Shown in pieces: positions 56,801 to 64,000 of a stretch of 64,000 nucleotides of DNA (the first letter of the stretch is position 1; every line of letters starts with the position of its first letter). The DNA is from AP-15 sp963738185 (GTDB taxonomy: Bacteria; Pseudomonadota; Alphaproteobacteria; ATCC43930; CGMCC-115725), in contig CAVTVA010000003.1 in the NCBI GenBank assembly GCA_963738185.1, forward strand, positions 930,001-994,000. The letters run 5' to 3'. The notes under the pieces were generated by a model that made no database searches, was not told where the DNA came from, and saw only the letters and a program-made list of their open reading frames with translations. Made by a program: the position numbers and the translations under genes.

Positions 56801-58042
56801 TCACAACCCCATCAGCGGGCGGTAGGCGTGCCAGAAGCTGCGCACCGAAGCTTCGGTCGTCCGGTTGGCCTCGGAGGCGTGGCCGTGACCGCCCATTTCG
56901 AGCACCGAGCACTCGCCCTCGGAGCCGTGGATCGCGCGCTGGATGAAATTGCCGACCGCGCCATCCTCCATCGACACATAGCCGGCGGGCCCCACCAGAT
57001 TGGCCTGGGCCAGGCGCAGCGCCGTCATCTCGGCGTCGTCCTCCTCAAAGCCGAGATAAATCCATTGCAATTCGGTCTTGTCCGGGCCTTTTGGCAGCAC
57101 CAAACGCAGGGCGATGCAGTTCTGGATTTGCTGCAGCACGAAATTCGGGAACAGCGATAGAATCTGCGTCGTGGTGTCGTCGCCGAATTCTTCGGTCATC
57201 GACAGAAAGCCGGGGTCGGCGAGCCGGAAGTTTTCGTGCATTGACGGGATGCCGGCATAAAGCTGGTCGGAGGTCGCGGCATCGACGCGCTCGGTCTTGT
57301 TGCGGGTGTAGCTCGCGTGATGCGCACCGTTCTCGGCGATGTCGACCCCGCCCTCCGAGGTCAGGCGCGAGATGCGGAAGGTCGTGAAGAACGAGTGCAG
57401 CAGGGTCGCGTGATAGGTGTCGCGCACATTCTCAAAATAGAGCTTCCAGTTGTTGTGCAGTATCTGCGAGGTGGTGCCCAGGACCTTTGGCGTGCCGTGC
57501 ATGACCCGGTGAATGCGCGAGCCGATCAGATTGCCGATATAGTCGCCCAAGGGCGGCGCGTCCGGGGACAAAGTGCCAAAGACGAGATCGCCGAACCGAT
57601 CGACGCGCAGCTTTTTGAGCCCGTGCTCGTCGAGGCGGAAGCTCGATGGCATCCCGCCCTTGCCGGCGATGCCGCGGCGGAAGGCGACACTGTCGAGGTT
57701 GCCTTCGAGGTCGTAGCGCCAAGCGTGATAGACGCAGGTCAGATTGTCGGCGTGGCCGCGCCGCTTCAGGCAAACGAGATTGCCGCGATGCGCGCAGCGG
57801 TTGACCATCGCGTGGATCTCGCCGTCAGGCCCGCGGGTCACGATGACCGGGGTCTCGCCGAGGAAGCTGGTCAGATAGTCGCCCGGCTGCGGCAATTCGC
57901 CGGCCAGCGTCAGAAACTGCCAAGTGGGCCCGAGAAAGATTCGGGACAATTCCTCGCGATAAATCTCAGGATCGGCAAACACCCGGTAGGGCACACGAGC
58001 GTTGCCCTCGGCGGGCCATTTGAGCGCTGACTGCTGTTCCAT
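56801..58042 (-). CDS. Rieske non-haem iron aromatic ring-hydroxylating dioxygenase, alpha subunit
   Basis: A 413-residue oxygenase. The Rieske [2Fe-2S] motif is CAHRGNLVC...CVYHAWRYD (C-x-H and C-x-x-H) at residues about 83-107. The catalytic domain carries the bridging Asp/His set in ENVRDTYHATLLHSFF, where D and two His bind the mononuclear iron. It would add both oxygen atoms to an aromatic ring. ATG 58042 is chosen (MEQQSALKWPAEG); the extra upstream residues come from a repeat. The beta subunit follows, and the flavin reductase precedes it. Confidence 0.93.
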   Translation of the reverse strand: MEQQSALKWPAEGNARVPYRVFADPEIYREELSRIFLGPTWQFLTLAGELPQPGDYLTSFLGETPVIVTRGPDGEIHAMVNRCAHRGNLVCLKRRGHADNLTCVYHAWRYDLEGNLDSVAFRRGIAGKGGMPSSFRLDEHGLKKLRVDRFGDLVFGTLSPDAPPLGDYIGNLIGSRIHRVMHGTPKVLGTTSQILHNNWKLYFENVRDTYHATLLHSFFTTFRISRLTSEGGVDIAENGAHHASYTRNKTERVDAATSDQLYAGIPSMHENFRLADPGFLSMTEEFGDDTTTQILSLFPNFVLQQIQNCIALRLVLPKGPDKTELQWIYLGFEEDDAEMTALRLAQANLVGPAGYVSMEDGAVGNFIQRAIHGSEGECSVLEMGGHGHASEANRTTEASVRSFWHAYRPLMGL

Positions 58043-58071
58043 CATGGGACTCCGCTCCAGGATTGCAGGTC

Positions 58072-58152
58072 CTGCGAGATTGCCGCGCTTCGCTCGCAAT
58101 GACGCTAGAGGGCATTGTCATTGCGAGGAGCGAAGCGACGAAGCAATCTCGT
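58072..58152. repeat. Dispersed inverted repeat, family B, in opened order
   Basis: CGCTTCGCTCGCAATGAC is followed by GTCATTGCGAGGAGCGAAGC, so the two arms face each other around CTAGAGGGCATT. The outer GAGATTGC and GCAATCTC also pair. It lies upstream of the dioxygenase alpha gene. Confidence 0.8.
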
Positions 58153-58191
58153 TACCGCGACGGTGAACCGCCCTTCGGATCGCCGCCGATT

Positions 58192-58695
58192 TCAGCCGCC
58201 GTAAAAGACGTTGTCTCCCAAATCCTTCATTTCGAGGATCGCGGCGTCCGGGCGGCCGGTGACCGGCTTTGGCAGATGCGCCTCGACGACCTCGCCGACG
58301 ACGATGTGGTGGTCACCCTGCTCGACGATGCTGGTCACCTTGCACTCGACCGCGGCCAAGGCCGCATCGAGGATCGGCGCGCCGTTGCCGCCCTTATGGA
58401 TCGCCTGTCCCGAGAGCTTGCCGTCTGCGAGCTGGGTCGGCTTGAAAAAGGTGAAGGCCACACCTTTGGCGTCCTTACCCAACATGTTGAGCGCGAAATT
58501 CTTGGTGCTCTTGACGATCGGATAGGCGCCGGAATCGGTCTTGACCCCGACCACCACCAAGGGCGGGTTGAAGGCGCTCTGCGTCACCCAGTTGACCGTC
58601 GCGGCGGCGACATTGCCCTTGCCGTCATCGGCGGTCAGCACATAGATGCCATAGGGGATCATGCGCAGCGCGGTTTTCTTGGCGTCCTGGTCCAT
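58192..58695 (-). CDS. Flavin reductase-like, FMN-binding protein
   Basis: A 167-residue split-barrel protein. RMIPYGIYVLTADDGKGNVAAATVNWVTQSAFNPPLVVVGVK is the FMN-binding start, and NFALNMLGKDAKGVAF and VEQGDHHIVVGEVVEAHL follow. It would give electrons to an oxygenase as reduced flavin. It lies 149 bases upstream of the dioxygenase alpha gene on the same strand and may be the reductase of that system, though Rieske oxygenases normally use an iron-sulfur reductase. It also follows the MFS gene. Confidence 0.9.
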   Translation of the reverse strand: MDQDAKKTALRMIPYGIYVLTADDGKGNVAAATVNWVTQSAFNPPLVVVGVKTDSGAYPIVKSTKNFALNMLGKDAKGVAFTFFKPTQLADGKLSGQAIHKGGNGAPILDAALAAVECKVTSIVEQGDHHIVVGEVVEAHLPKPVTGRPDAAILEMKDLGDNVFYGG

Positions 58696-58785
58696 ATCCC
58701 TGCTCTCCTCGACGATCGGCCCCTTCGCAGGCGATCATAGCCGAGAACCGCCCGGCGATGAACCCGCCTCGCGCCGACGCTCGTA

Positions 58786-60048
58786 TCAGGCTGCCTCGCC
58801 ATCCTTGCCGGCCTCGGCATATTCCGGCACCCGGCAATAGACCCAGACCAGATTGGCCAGCAGCACCGCGCCGGTGACAAGAAACACCCAGCGCAGCCCG
58901 AATGCCGCGGCGACCGCGCCGCCGCTCAGCGGCCCAGGAGTTGCCGAGAAACATCGCCGAGGCGGTGATGCCGTAGACCGTGCCGCGCTGCGCCCGCGGC
59001 ACCAGCCGGCCGACCAGCGCATTCGCGGTCGGCAGAATGCCGCCGATAAACATACCGACGCCAAAGCGCTCGGCGGCGAAGAGCCAGTAGCTGCCGACAA
59101 AGGCCTGCGGCAGGGTCGTCAGGGTCGCCCCCAACAGGCTGATCAGCAATACCCGGCGATAGCCGAGCACATCGCTGCGCTTGCCGAGAAATGGCGAGGC
59201 GACGACATCGGCGAGCCCGGTCACCGAAAAGGCGATGCCGCTCAAGGTCGCGAGGTCGGGCCGCATGCCGACGAGCTCCTTGACGAACAGGGTGACCACC
59301 GGCTGCACCGTGCGCACTCCAAACTGGGCCATCAGCAGCACAAAAAACAGCGGCAGCAGGCCCGGCGAGCGCATCACCGCGAGCAGGCTGGCGAGCAGCG
59401 AGCGGTCGCCGCGGATGCGCGGCGGCGCGACGAACCGCTCGTGCACGCCAAACCAGACGAGAAGGGTGGACAGCAGAACGATCGCCCCGGTGCAGTAGAA
59501 CGGGCTGCGATAGCTGTGCGTCGCATCGGCGAGCGCGCCGCCGAGCAGCGGGCCGACCAGCGCGCCGACCAGCTGGCCGGTGCTGAGCCAGCCGAGCGCA
59601 AAGCCGAGCCGCTCTTCGGGCGCCTGGCTCGCGACCAATGCGATCGCCGAGCTGGAAAACCCGGCGAACACCCCCATCAGCGCGCGACAGGCGAAGAACT
59701 GCCACACATTGGCCGCGAGCCCCATCAGCGCCGCAAACACGCCGATCGCCAGGCTCGAGCGCAGCAGCATCAGCTTGCGGCCGCGCCGGTCGGCGAGCCG
59801 CCCCCACAAGGGCGAGGCAAAGGCCGCGACCAACGAAGTGACGCCGGAGAGGATGCCGGCCCACAGATCGACCGCACTCGCCGAACGCACGCCCAGCACT
59901 GGCAGAAACAGCGGCATGATCCTCAGCATCGAAAACGCCATCGTCATGACGAACTGAATGCCGACCATCGCCCAAAGGTGCGCTGCCAAGGTGCCGCGGC
60001 GGGCAGCCGGCGGCGGTCCTCGAACGGGTCGATGCGCTGTTCGGCCAT
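58786..60048 (-). pseudogene. MFS transporter, two frame breaks
   Basis: ATG 60048 follows GGGGGAC and gives MAEQRIDPFEDRRRLP. A missing C at about 59997-60004 shifts the frame to RRGTLAAHLWAMVGIQFVMTMAFSMLRIMPLFLP. The body reads SPLWGRLADRRGRKLML (MFS signature) and VASQAPEERLGFALGWLSTGQLVGALVGPLLGG. A second break at about 58932-58938, after SAMFLGNS, is followed by GPLSGGAVAAAFGLRWVFLVTG and a stop at 58786. Corrected length is about 420 residues, normal for an MFS carrier with 12 spans. It may import the aromatic substrate of the dioxygenase. Confidence 0.82.
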
Positions 60049-60258
60049 GTCCCCCGCTGCTTCGCTCGGCTCGGATCGAAGCGATCTGACCGCTAGGCCC
60101 TGGGCTTTCTAGCCGAAGCGGCGGCCTTTCGGTAGCCGCGAACTGCCCAAATCTTGCGCAATAACAACCGTCAAAAAAGCCAGAGACATTGGCGCATTGC
60201 TGCCCTACACTGAGCGCAAGGCTCCGCTACAGGAGCCGTTGCGAACAGGAGCTAGGCG

Positions 60259-61533
60259 ATGGCGGCGGCGGAGAACGTGAGGGATATCGCGTGGTGGAGG
60301 GAGCCGACCAAGGATCAGTGGTACGCGTTCGGCGCGGCGTGGATGGGCTGGACCCTCGACGCGTTCGATTTCACGATCTTCCTTTTGATCATGGTGCCGA
60401 TCGCCAAGGAGTTTAACGTCCCGCTGACCGCGGTCGCGATCGTCTTTACCCTGACCCTGTGGATGCGGCTCGTCGGCGCCACCGCCTCTGGCTGGCTCGC
60501 CGACCGGATGGGGCGCAAAGCCCCGCTGATGTTGTCGATCTTCGGCTATTCGGTGTGCAACTTTATCGCCGGGTTTTCGCCGACCTTTCTGTTTTTGCTG
60601 TTCTTTCGGGCGCTGCTCGGCTTGTTCATGGGGGCGGAATGGCCAGCCGGCGCCTCGCTGGCGATGGAGACCTGGCCGATCCGCTCGCGCGGCTTGATGA
60701 GCGGCGTGCTGCAAGGGTCGTGGGGCCTCGGCTTTTTGCTGTCGAGCCTGGTCTATGGCCTCTTTTACAAATATGTCGGCTGGCGCGGCATGTTGTGGGT
60801 CGGCATCGCGCCGGCGCTCGCCCTCGTCTACATCCGCTTTTATGTCAAAGAGCCCAAGGTCTGGCTGGAAAATCGCCGGTTGCAGCGCACCCAGAAGCGT
60901 GAAGTAAAGGTGCCGCTCGTCAAGATCTTCAAGCGCGGCATGATCGGCAACACGCTGAGCGTCTGCTGGTTTCAGGCGGCGGGGTTTGTCACCTATTATT
61001 CGATCAACGCGCTGTTCGCCACGCACCTGCAGCACGATCTGCATCTGAGCCCGGCGCTGATCGCGACGCCGATCGCCTTTGCCAACATCCTGGTGTTTCT
61101 CGCCAGCTCGGGCTGGGGCTGGGTCTCGGACAAGATCGGTCGCCGGCCGGCGATGATCATCCCGGCGCTGTGCGCGATCCCGCTGGTGCCGATCTACCTG
61201 TTTTCGGGCAATTTCGCCTGGGTGGTGATCGCTTTCGTCTTGCAGGGGCTGTTTGCCGGCGGCGGCATGTACGGCCAGGTGCCGAGCTACCTGACCGAGC
61301 GCTTCCCGACCGAGATCCGCGGCACCGCGACCGGCTTTTGCTATCACGTCGGCGCCATACCGGGCGCGATGGTGCCGCCGATCCTGACCTTTTTCGCGAT
61401 CAGCTGGAATTTGGGGTTTGCGATCCCGATGCTGATCGGCACGTTGTTCGGGCTGGTCAATTTCATCTTGTCGGTCGCCTTTGGCCCGGAGACCAAGGGA
61501 ACCGAAATGGTGCCCGACCTGGTCGTGGCCTGA
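60259..61533 (+). CDS. MFS transporter, SHS (sialate/lactate-like) family, first of two paralogues
   Basis: A 424-residue carrier. AWWREPTKDQWYAFGAAWMGWTLDAFDFTIFLLIM with the Asp pair in span 1, ASGWLADRMGRKAPLM (MFS signature), MGAEWPAGASLAMETWP and the FAGGGMYGQVPSYLTERFPTEIRGTA loop match SHS members such as NanT- and Jen-type carriers. These bring in organic acids with protons. The next gene at 61672 has the same pattern throughout. AGGAG precedes ATG 60259. A hairpin terminator follows at 61557. Confidence 0.9.
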   Translation: MAAAENVRDIAWWREPTKDQWYAFGAAWMGWTLDAFDFTIFLLIMVPIAKEFNVPLTAVAIVFTLTLWMRLVGATASGWLADRMGRKAPLMLSIFGYSVCNFIAGFSPTFLFLLFFRALLGLFMGAEWPAGASLAMETWPIRSRGLMSGVLQGSWGLGFLLSSLVYGLFYKYVGWRGMLWVGIAPALALVYIRFYVKEPKVWLENRRLQRTQKREVKVPLVKIFKRGMIGNTLSVCWFQAAGFVTYYSINALFATHLQHDLHLSPALIATPIAFANILVFLASSGWGWVSDKIGRRPAMIIPALCAIPLVPIYLFSGNFAWVVIAFVLQGLFAGGGMYGQVPSYLTERFPTEIRGTATGFCYHVGAIPGAMVPPILTFFAISWNLGFAIPMLIGTLFGLVNFILSVAFGPETKGTEMVPDLVVA

Positions 61534-61556
61534 CGAACCGAGCGTCGTGCAATCGA

Positions 61557-61592
61557 GGGCCTCTTTCGACACCGTCGGGAGAGGCCTTTTTT
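61557..61592 (+). terminator. Rho-independent terminator between the MFS paralogues
   Basis: GGGCCTCT pairs with AGAGGCCT around a 15-base loop, followed by six T. It ends the transcript of the first paralogue 24 bases after its stop, so the second should have its own promoter within 61593-61671. Confidence 0.8.
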
Positions 61593-61671
61593 AGTCTCGC
61601 GCGCACCTGGAAGCTGCGCAACGGGCTGCGAGGCCCCGGCTCAACGGGGTCCGTTGAACAGGAGGAAACTG

Positions 61672-62949
61672 ATGACGATCACTGTCGATACCGGGAAGCC
61701 CGTCGCGTGGTGGAAGGAGCCGACCAGGGAACAATGGCACGCCTGGGTCGCGGCCTGGCTCGGCTGGACCCTGGATGCATTTGATTTTACGATATTTCTG
61801 CTGATCATGGTGCCGATCGCACAGTATTTTCACGTTCCGCTGACGGCGGTAGCGATCGTCTTCACCCTGACCTTGTGGATGCGGCTCGCCGGCGCCACCG
61901 CCTCGGGCTGGATGGCCGATCGGATCGGGCGCAAATTGCCGCTGATGATTGCGATCGCCGGGTATTCGCTGTGCAATCTGGTCGCCGGAGTGGCGCCGGC
62001 CTTCTGGGTCCTGCTCGTGTTCCGCGCCGCGCTCGGCTTTTTCATGGGTGCGGAGTGGCCTGCCGGCGCGGCATTGGCGCTCGAACAATGGCCGCAGCGC
62101 TCGCGCGGGCTTATGGGCAGCGTGCTGCAAGCCTCCTGGGGCATCGGCGGGCTGCTGTCAGCGGCAGCCTACGGCCTCCTTTACACGTCGATCGGCTGGC
62201 GCGGGCTCTTGATTATCGGGGTCTTGCCGGCGCTGCTGCTCTTCTATATCTTTCCGTTTGTCAAGGAGCCTGCGGTCTGGCTCGAAAACCGCCGTATCCA
62301 GCGCGTCGAGAAGCGCGAGGTGCGCATGCCGCTGTTCAGCATCTTCAAGCGGCGCATGCTCGGCAACACGCTGACCGCCTGCTGGTGGATGGCAAGCGGG
62401 TTTATCACCGGCTATTCGGTCGGCGGCTTGTTCCCGACCTATCTGCAAAAGGGTCTGCATCTGAGCCCGGGGCTCGTTTCGCTGCCGATCATGCTGCAAA
62501 GCGTGCTGTTTTTTGTGAGCGGCTTTGTCTGGGGTTGGGTGGCGGACCGTATGGGCCGGCGCTGGGCGCTGATCCTGCCCGCCATCTTCGGGATCCTGTG
62601 CGCCCCGCTCTACCTGATGACCACCAGCTACACGATGATCTTGATATTCTTCACCATTCAAGGCCTGTTTGCCGGCGGCGGCATGTATGCCCAGAACCCG
62701 ACCTATCTCGCCGAACGCTTCCCGACCGAGGTGCGGGCGACGGCGAGCGGGTTCTGCTATCATCAGGGGGCGATCTTTGGTGGCGTGACATTGCCGATCC
62801 TGACCTATCTCGCCGCCACCTGGCACACCGGGTTTGCCACCCCGATGCTGATCGGCACCGTGTTCGGCGCTATCATGTTTATCGTGGCGCTGCTGTTCAG
62901 TCCCGAGACCCGCGGCAGGCAGCTCTCGGCCGAGGTCGTGCTGGCCTAA
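61672..62949 (+). CDS. MFS transporter, SHS family, second paralogue
   Basis: A 425-residue carrier that repeats the first gene motif by motif: VAWWKEPTREQWHAWVAAWLGWTLDAFDFTIFLLIM, ASGWMADRIGRKLPLM, MGAEWPAGAALALEQWP and FAGGGMYAQNPTYLAERFPTEVRATA. The N-terminal half and the loops are almost the same while spans 3 and 6 differ. This is a tandem duplication with moderate divergence. AGGAGG precedes ATG 61672; the upstream TTG start adds only six residues. Confidence 0.9.
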   Translation: MTITVDTGKPVAWWKEPTREQWHAWVAAWLGWTLDAFDFTIFLLIMVPIAQYFHVPLTAVAIVFTLTLWMRLAGATASGWMADRIGRKLPLMIAIAGYSLCNLVAGVAPAFWVLLVFRAALGFFMGAEWPAGAALALEQWPQRSRGLMGSVLQASWGIGGLLSAAAYGLLYTSIGWRGLLIIGVLPALLLFYIFPFVKEPAVWLENRRIQRVEKREVRMPLFSIFKRRMLGNTLTACWWMASGFITGYSVGGLFPTYLQKGLHLSPGLVSLPIMLQSVLFFVSGFVWGWVADRMGRRWALILPAIFGILCAPLYLMTTSYTMILIFFTIQGLFAGGGMYAQNPTYLAERFPTEVRATASGFCYHQGAIFGGVTLPILTYLAATWHTGFATPMLIGTVFGAIMFIVALLFSPETRGRQLSAEVVLA

Positions 62950-63023
62950 GCAGCCCAGCGCGGCCCCGAACCGCCGCGCCGCACGGGCCTAATGGCTCGG
63001 CTCGGCCGGCTCGCCGCGCCGCG

Positions 63024-63587
63024 TCAACTGCCCGCGCAACCGCCGGTGCGTGGTCGAATCCTCGCCGGCGCGGCGCTGCCGCTCGACATTGCGGCCTGCG
63101 CGGCGGCCTGATCGAGAATGTAGTCGGTCGACTGGATCAGCCCGGCCGTTTCAAGCTCGCGCAGAAAATCGCCGGTGCTGATGACGCCGACGCGCTCGTC
63201 GACGATCGCGCGACGCTTTCCTATGTCGGTGTCCTCAAATAGCAAGAGCGCTTCGCCAGCAGGATCGGCGCGCAAAAAACGGTCGAGGACTTCGATGGCT
63301 GCCTGTTCGCCAAGCCCGCGGATAGTGCGGCCCTCTTCAAGCCGGCGCTGCTGGTCGATGCCGGTGTCGGTCGGGACGATCTGCACCGCGCCAAGGTGAG
63401 CGTTGATCCATTCGACGATCTGCCCGGCTCCGGGCGCGCCATGAACCCGGGTCGCCTCGATATACACCGCATCGGGGATGCGCACCGGCAAGCCGGGGCG
63501 CAACAGCACGTCAAGCGAGCCCGCCAGCACCAGCGTAAACAGCGGCGAGGTATCGGTGACAATAAGGCTGTAAGGCTTATTATTCAC
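63024..63587 (-). CDS. PIN-domain-like toxin of a toxin-antitoxin pair
   Basis: A 187-residue protein. LIVTDTSPLFTLVLAG gives the first PIN Asp in TDTSP, VRIPDAVYIEATR the conserved Glu, LGEQAAIEVL a second acidic position and FEDTDIGKRRA with VGVISTGDFL the terminal Asp and Gly. PIN toxins are Mg-dependent RNases. The last 25 residues (SGSAAPARIRPRTGG) are low-complexity and may reflect a shifted stop. The start overlaps the stop of the antitoxin gene as ATGA, so the two are coupled. Exact subfamily not fixed. Confidence 0.78.
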   Translation of the reverse strand: MNNKPYSLIVTDTSPLFTLVLAGSLDVLLRPGLPVRIPDAVYIEATRVHGAPGAGQIVEWINAHLGAVQIVPTDTGIDQQRRLEEGRTIRGLGEQAAIEVLDRFLRADPAGEALLLFEDTDIGKRRAIVDERVGVISTGDFLRELETAGLIQSTDYILDQAAAQAAMSSGSAAPARIRPRTGGCAGS

Positions 63588-63805
63588 TTGCTCGCCCGCA
63601 ATGCTTCACGGATGACGGCGAGACCGCGCCGCCGGGCCTCGACATTCGGGCCGCGCATCGGCGCGACCGGCGGCCGGAGACCCAGTTCGCCGAGCGCGCC
63701 AAGAACCTGGATGTAATCGTCGAACCCGCGTTCGCGCAGCGCGCGCCAGGTAATCTCTCCGGCGGCGTACTGGCGGATGAGCTTTTCCCGGTCGTTCTCG
63801 GCCAT
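63584..63805 (-). CDS. Antitoxin of the PIN toxin pair
   Basis: The core of about 73 residues reads MAENDREKLIRQYAAGEITWRALRERGFDDYIQVLGALGELGLRPPVAPM and ends RRRGLAVIREALRASK. It recalls short antitoxins found before PIN toxins in Rhizobiales, with a helical N-terminus and a toxin-binding C-terminal half. Starts at 63805 (MAEN) and 63817 (MGTA) are both possible. The frame extends further upstream but with no typical sequence. The stop overlaps the toxin start by four bases. Confidence 0.72.
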   Translation of the reverse strand: MAENDREKLIRQYAAGEITWRALRERGFDDYIQVLGALGELGLRPPVAPMRGPNVEARRRGLAVIREALRASK

Positions 63806-64000
63806 CGCCGTCCCCATCAAGCTCGTGTCGTTTATCTCAATCCCGGTCGCAACGCGAGAGGCCGCAAGCTCTGCAGACCGACGGTCCATGTTCGTCAGCT
63901 CCGCCGTGCATCTACATCCGCGTTTCACAAATCGGAGGATCATATCGGGGGCTCGTGCGGCGTCGGCGAGAGTTGTAGGCTGTTGCCCCCGCAAGCGGAG

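Overview
The window looks like high-GC alphaproteobacterial chromosome. The evidence is the Mrp/HflK/HflC/DUF2065/Do-protease block, DUF2125 and YccF proteins, an NAD(P)H-linked KorABC-type 2-oxoacid:ferredoxin oxidoreductase, BluB, and dispersed palindromic repeats of a kind common in Hyphomicrobiales and Rhodospirillales. The genus cannot be named from sequence alone. Most genes encode scavenging or catabolic enzymes: CoA transferases, luciferase-like monooxygenases, short-chain dehydrogenases, NIPSNAP and cupin proteins, a Rieske dioxygenase and many MFS carriers. This fits a metabolically broad environmental heterotroph.

Layout. 0-6.3 kb: end of an SDR gene, small genes, repeat clusters and a frameshifted secreted RHS gene. 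6.5-13.6 kb: a Tat-exported sulfatase, then the kor operon on the minus strand. 14-22.9 kb: a DEAD-box helicase, a truncated AbrB/GNAT pair, two LLM flavin monooxygenases around an orphan CoxL-type molybdo-hydroxylase, a haloacid dehalogenase, and an overlapping BluB/DUF72 pair. 23.0-37.9 kb: a 14.9-kb accessory segment that begins at an intact tRNA-Glu and ends at a decayed copy of its 3' half. It holds several gene remnants among intact catabolic genes (NIPSNAP, hydrolase, SMP-30, gentisate dioxygenase-like cupin, AraC-TPR regulator, FAD flavoprotein, 2-hydroxyacid dehydrogenase, SDR). 38.1-44.2 kb: a glycine-zipper gene and a plus-strand cluster of CoA transferase, cupin, NIPSNAP, MFS and OYE-type oxidoreductase. 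44.2-51.1 kb: DUF364, molbindin, Mrp, hflK-hflC, DUF2065 and Do protease. 51.1-64 kb: MFS, CoA transferase, CMD, DUF2125, YccF, a Rieske dioxygenase/flavin reductase/MFS cluster, two tandem MFS paralogues, and a PIN-type toxin-antitoxin pair.

A recurring feature is the single-base frame break. At least ten otherwise well conserved genes need one base removed or added to read through. In most of them the corrected length is an exact multiple of three and restores the family's usual C-terminus. Several breaks lie in short homopolymers and some affect housekeeping genes such as mrp. Read error is therefore a serious alternative to gene decay and should be settled before any of these is treated as a true pseudogene.

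No CRISPR array, rRNA, insertion sequence, integrase or replication origin was found. The best candidates for further study are the tRNA-Glu-bounded segment with its inverted glycine-zipper copy, the RHS locus with a cut-off downstream ORF, and the truncated AbrB gene that keeps a perfect palindrome upstream.
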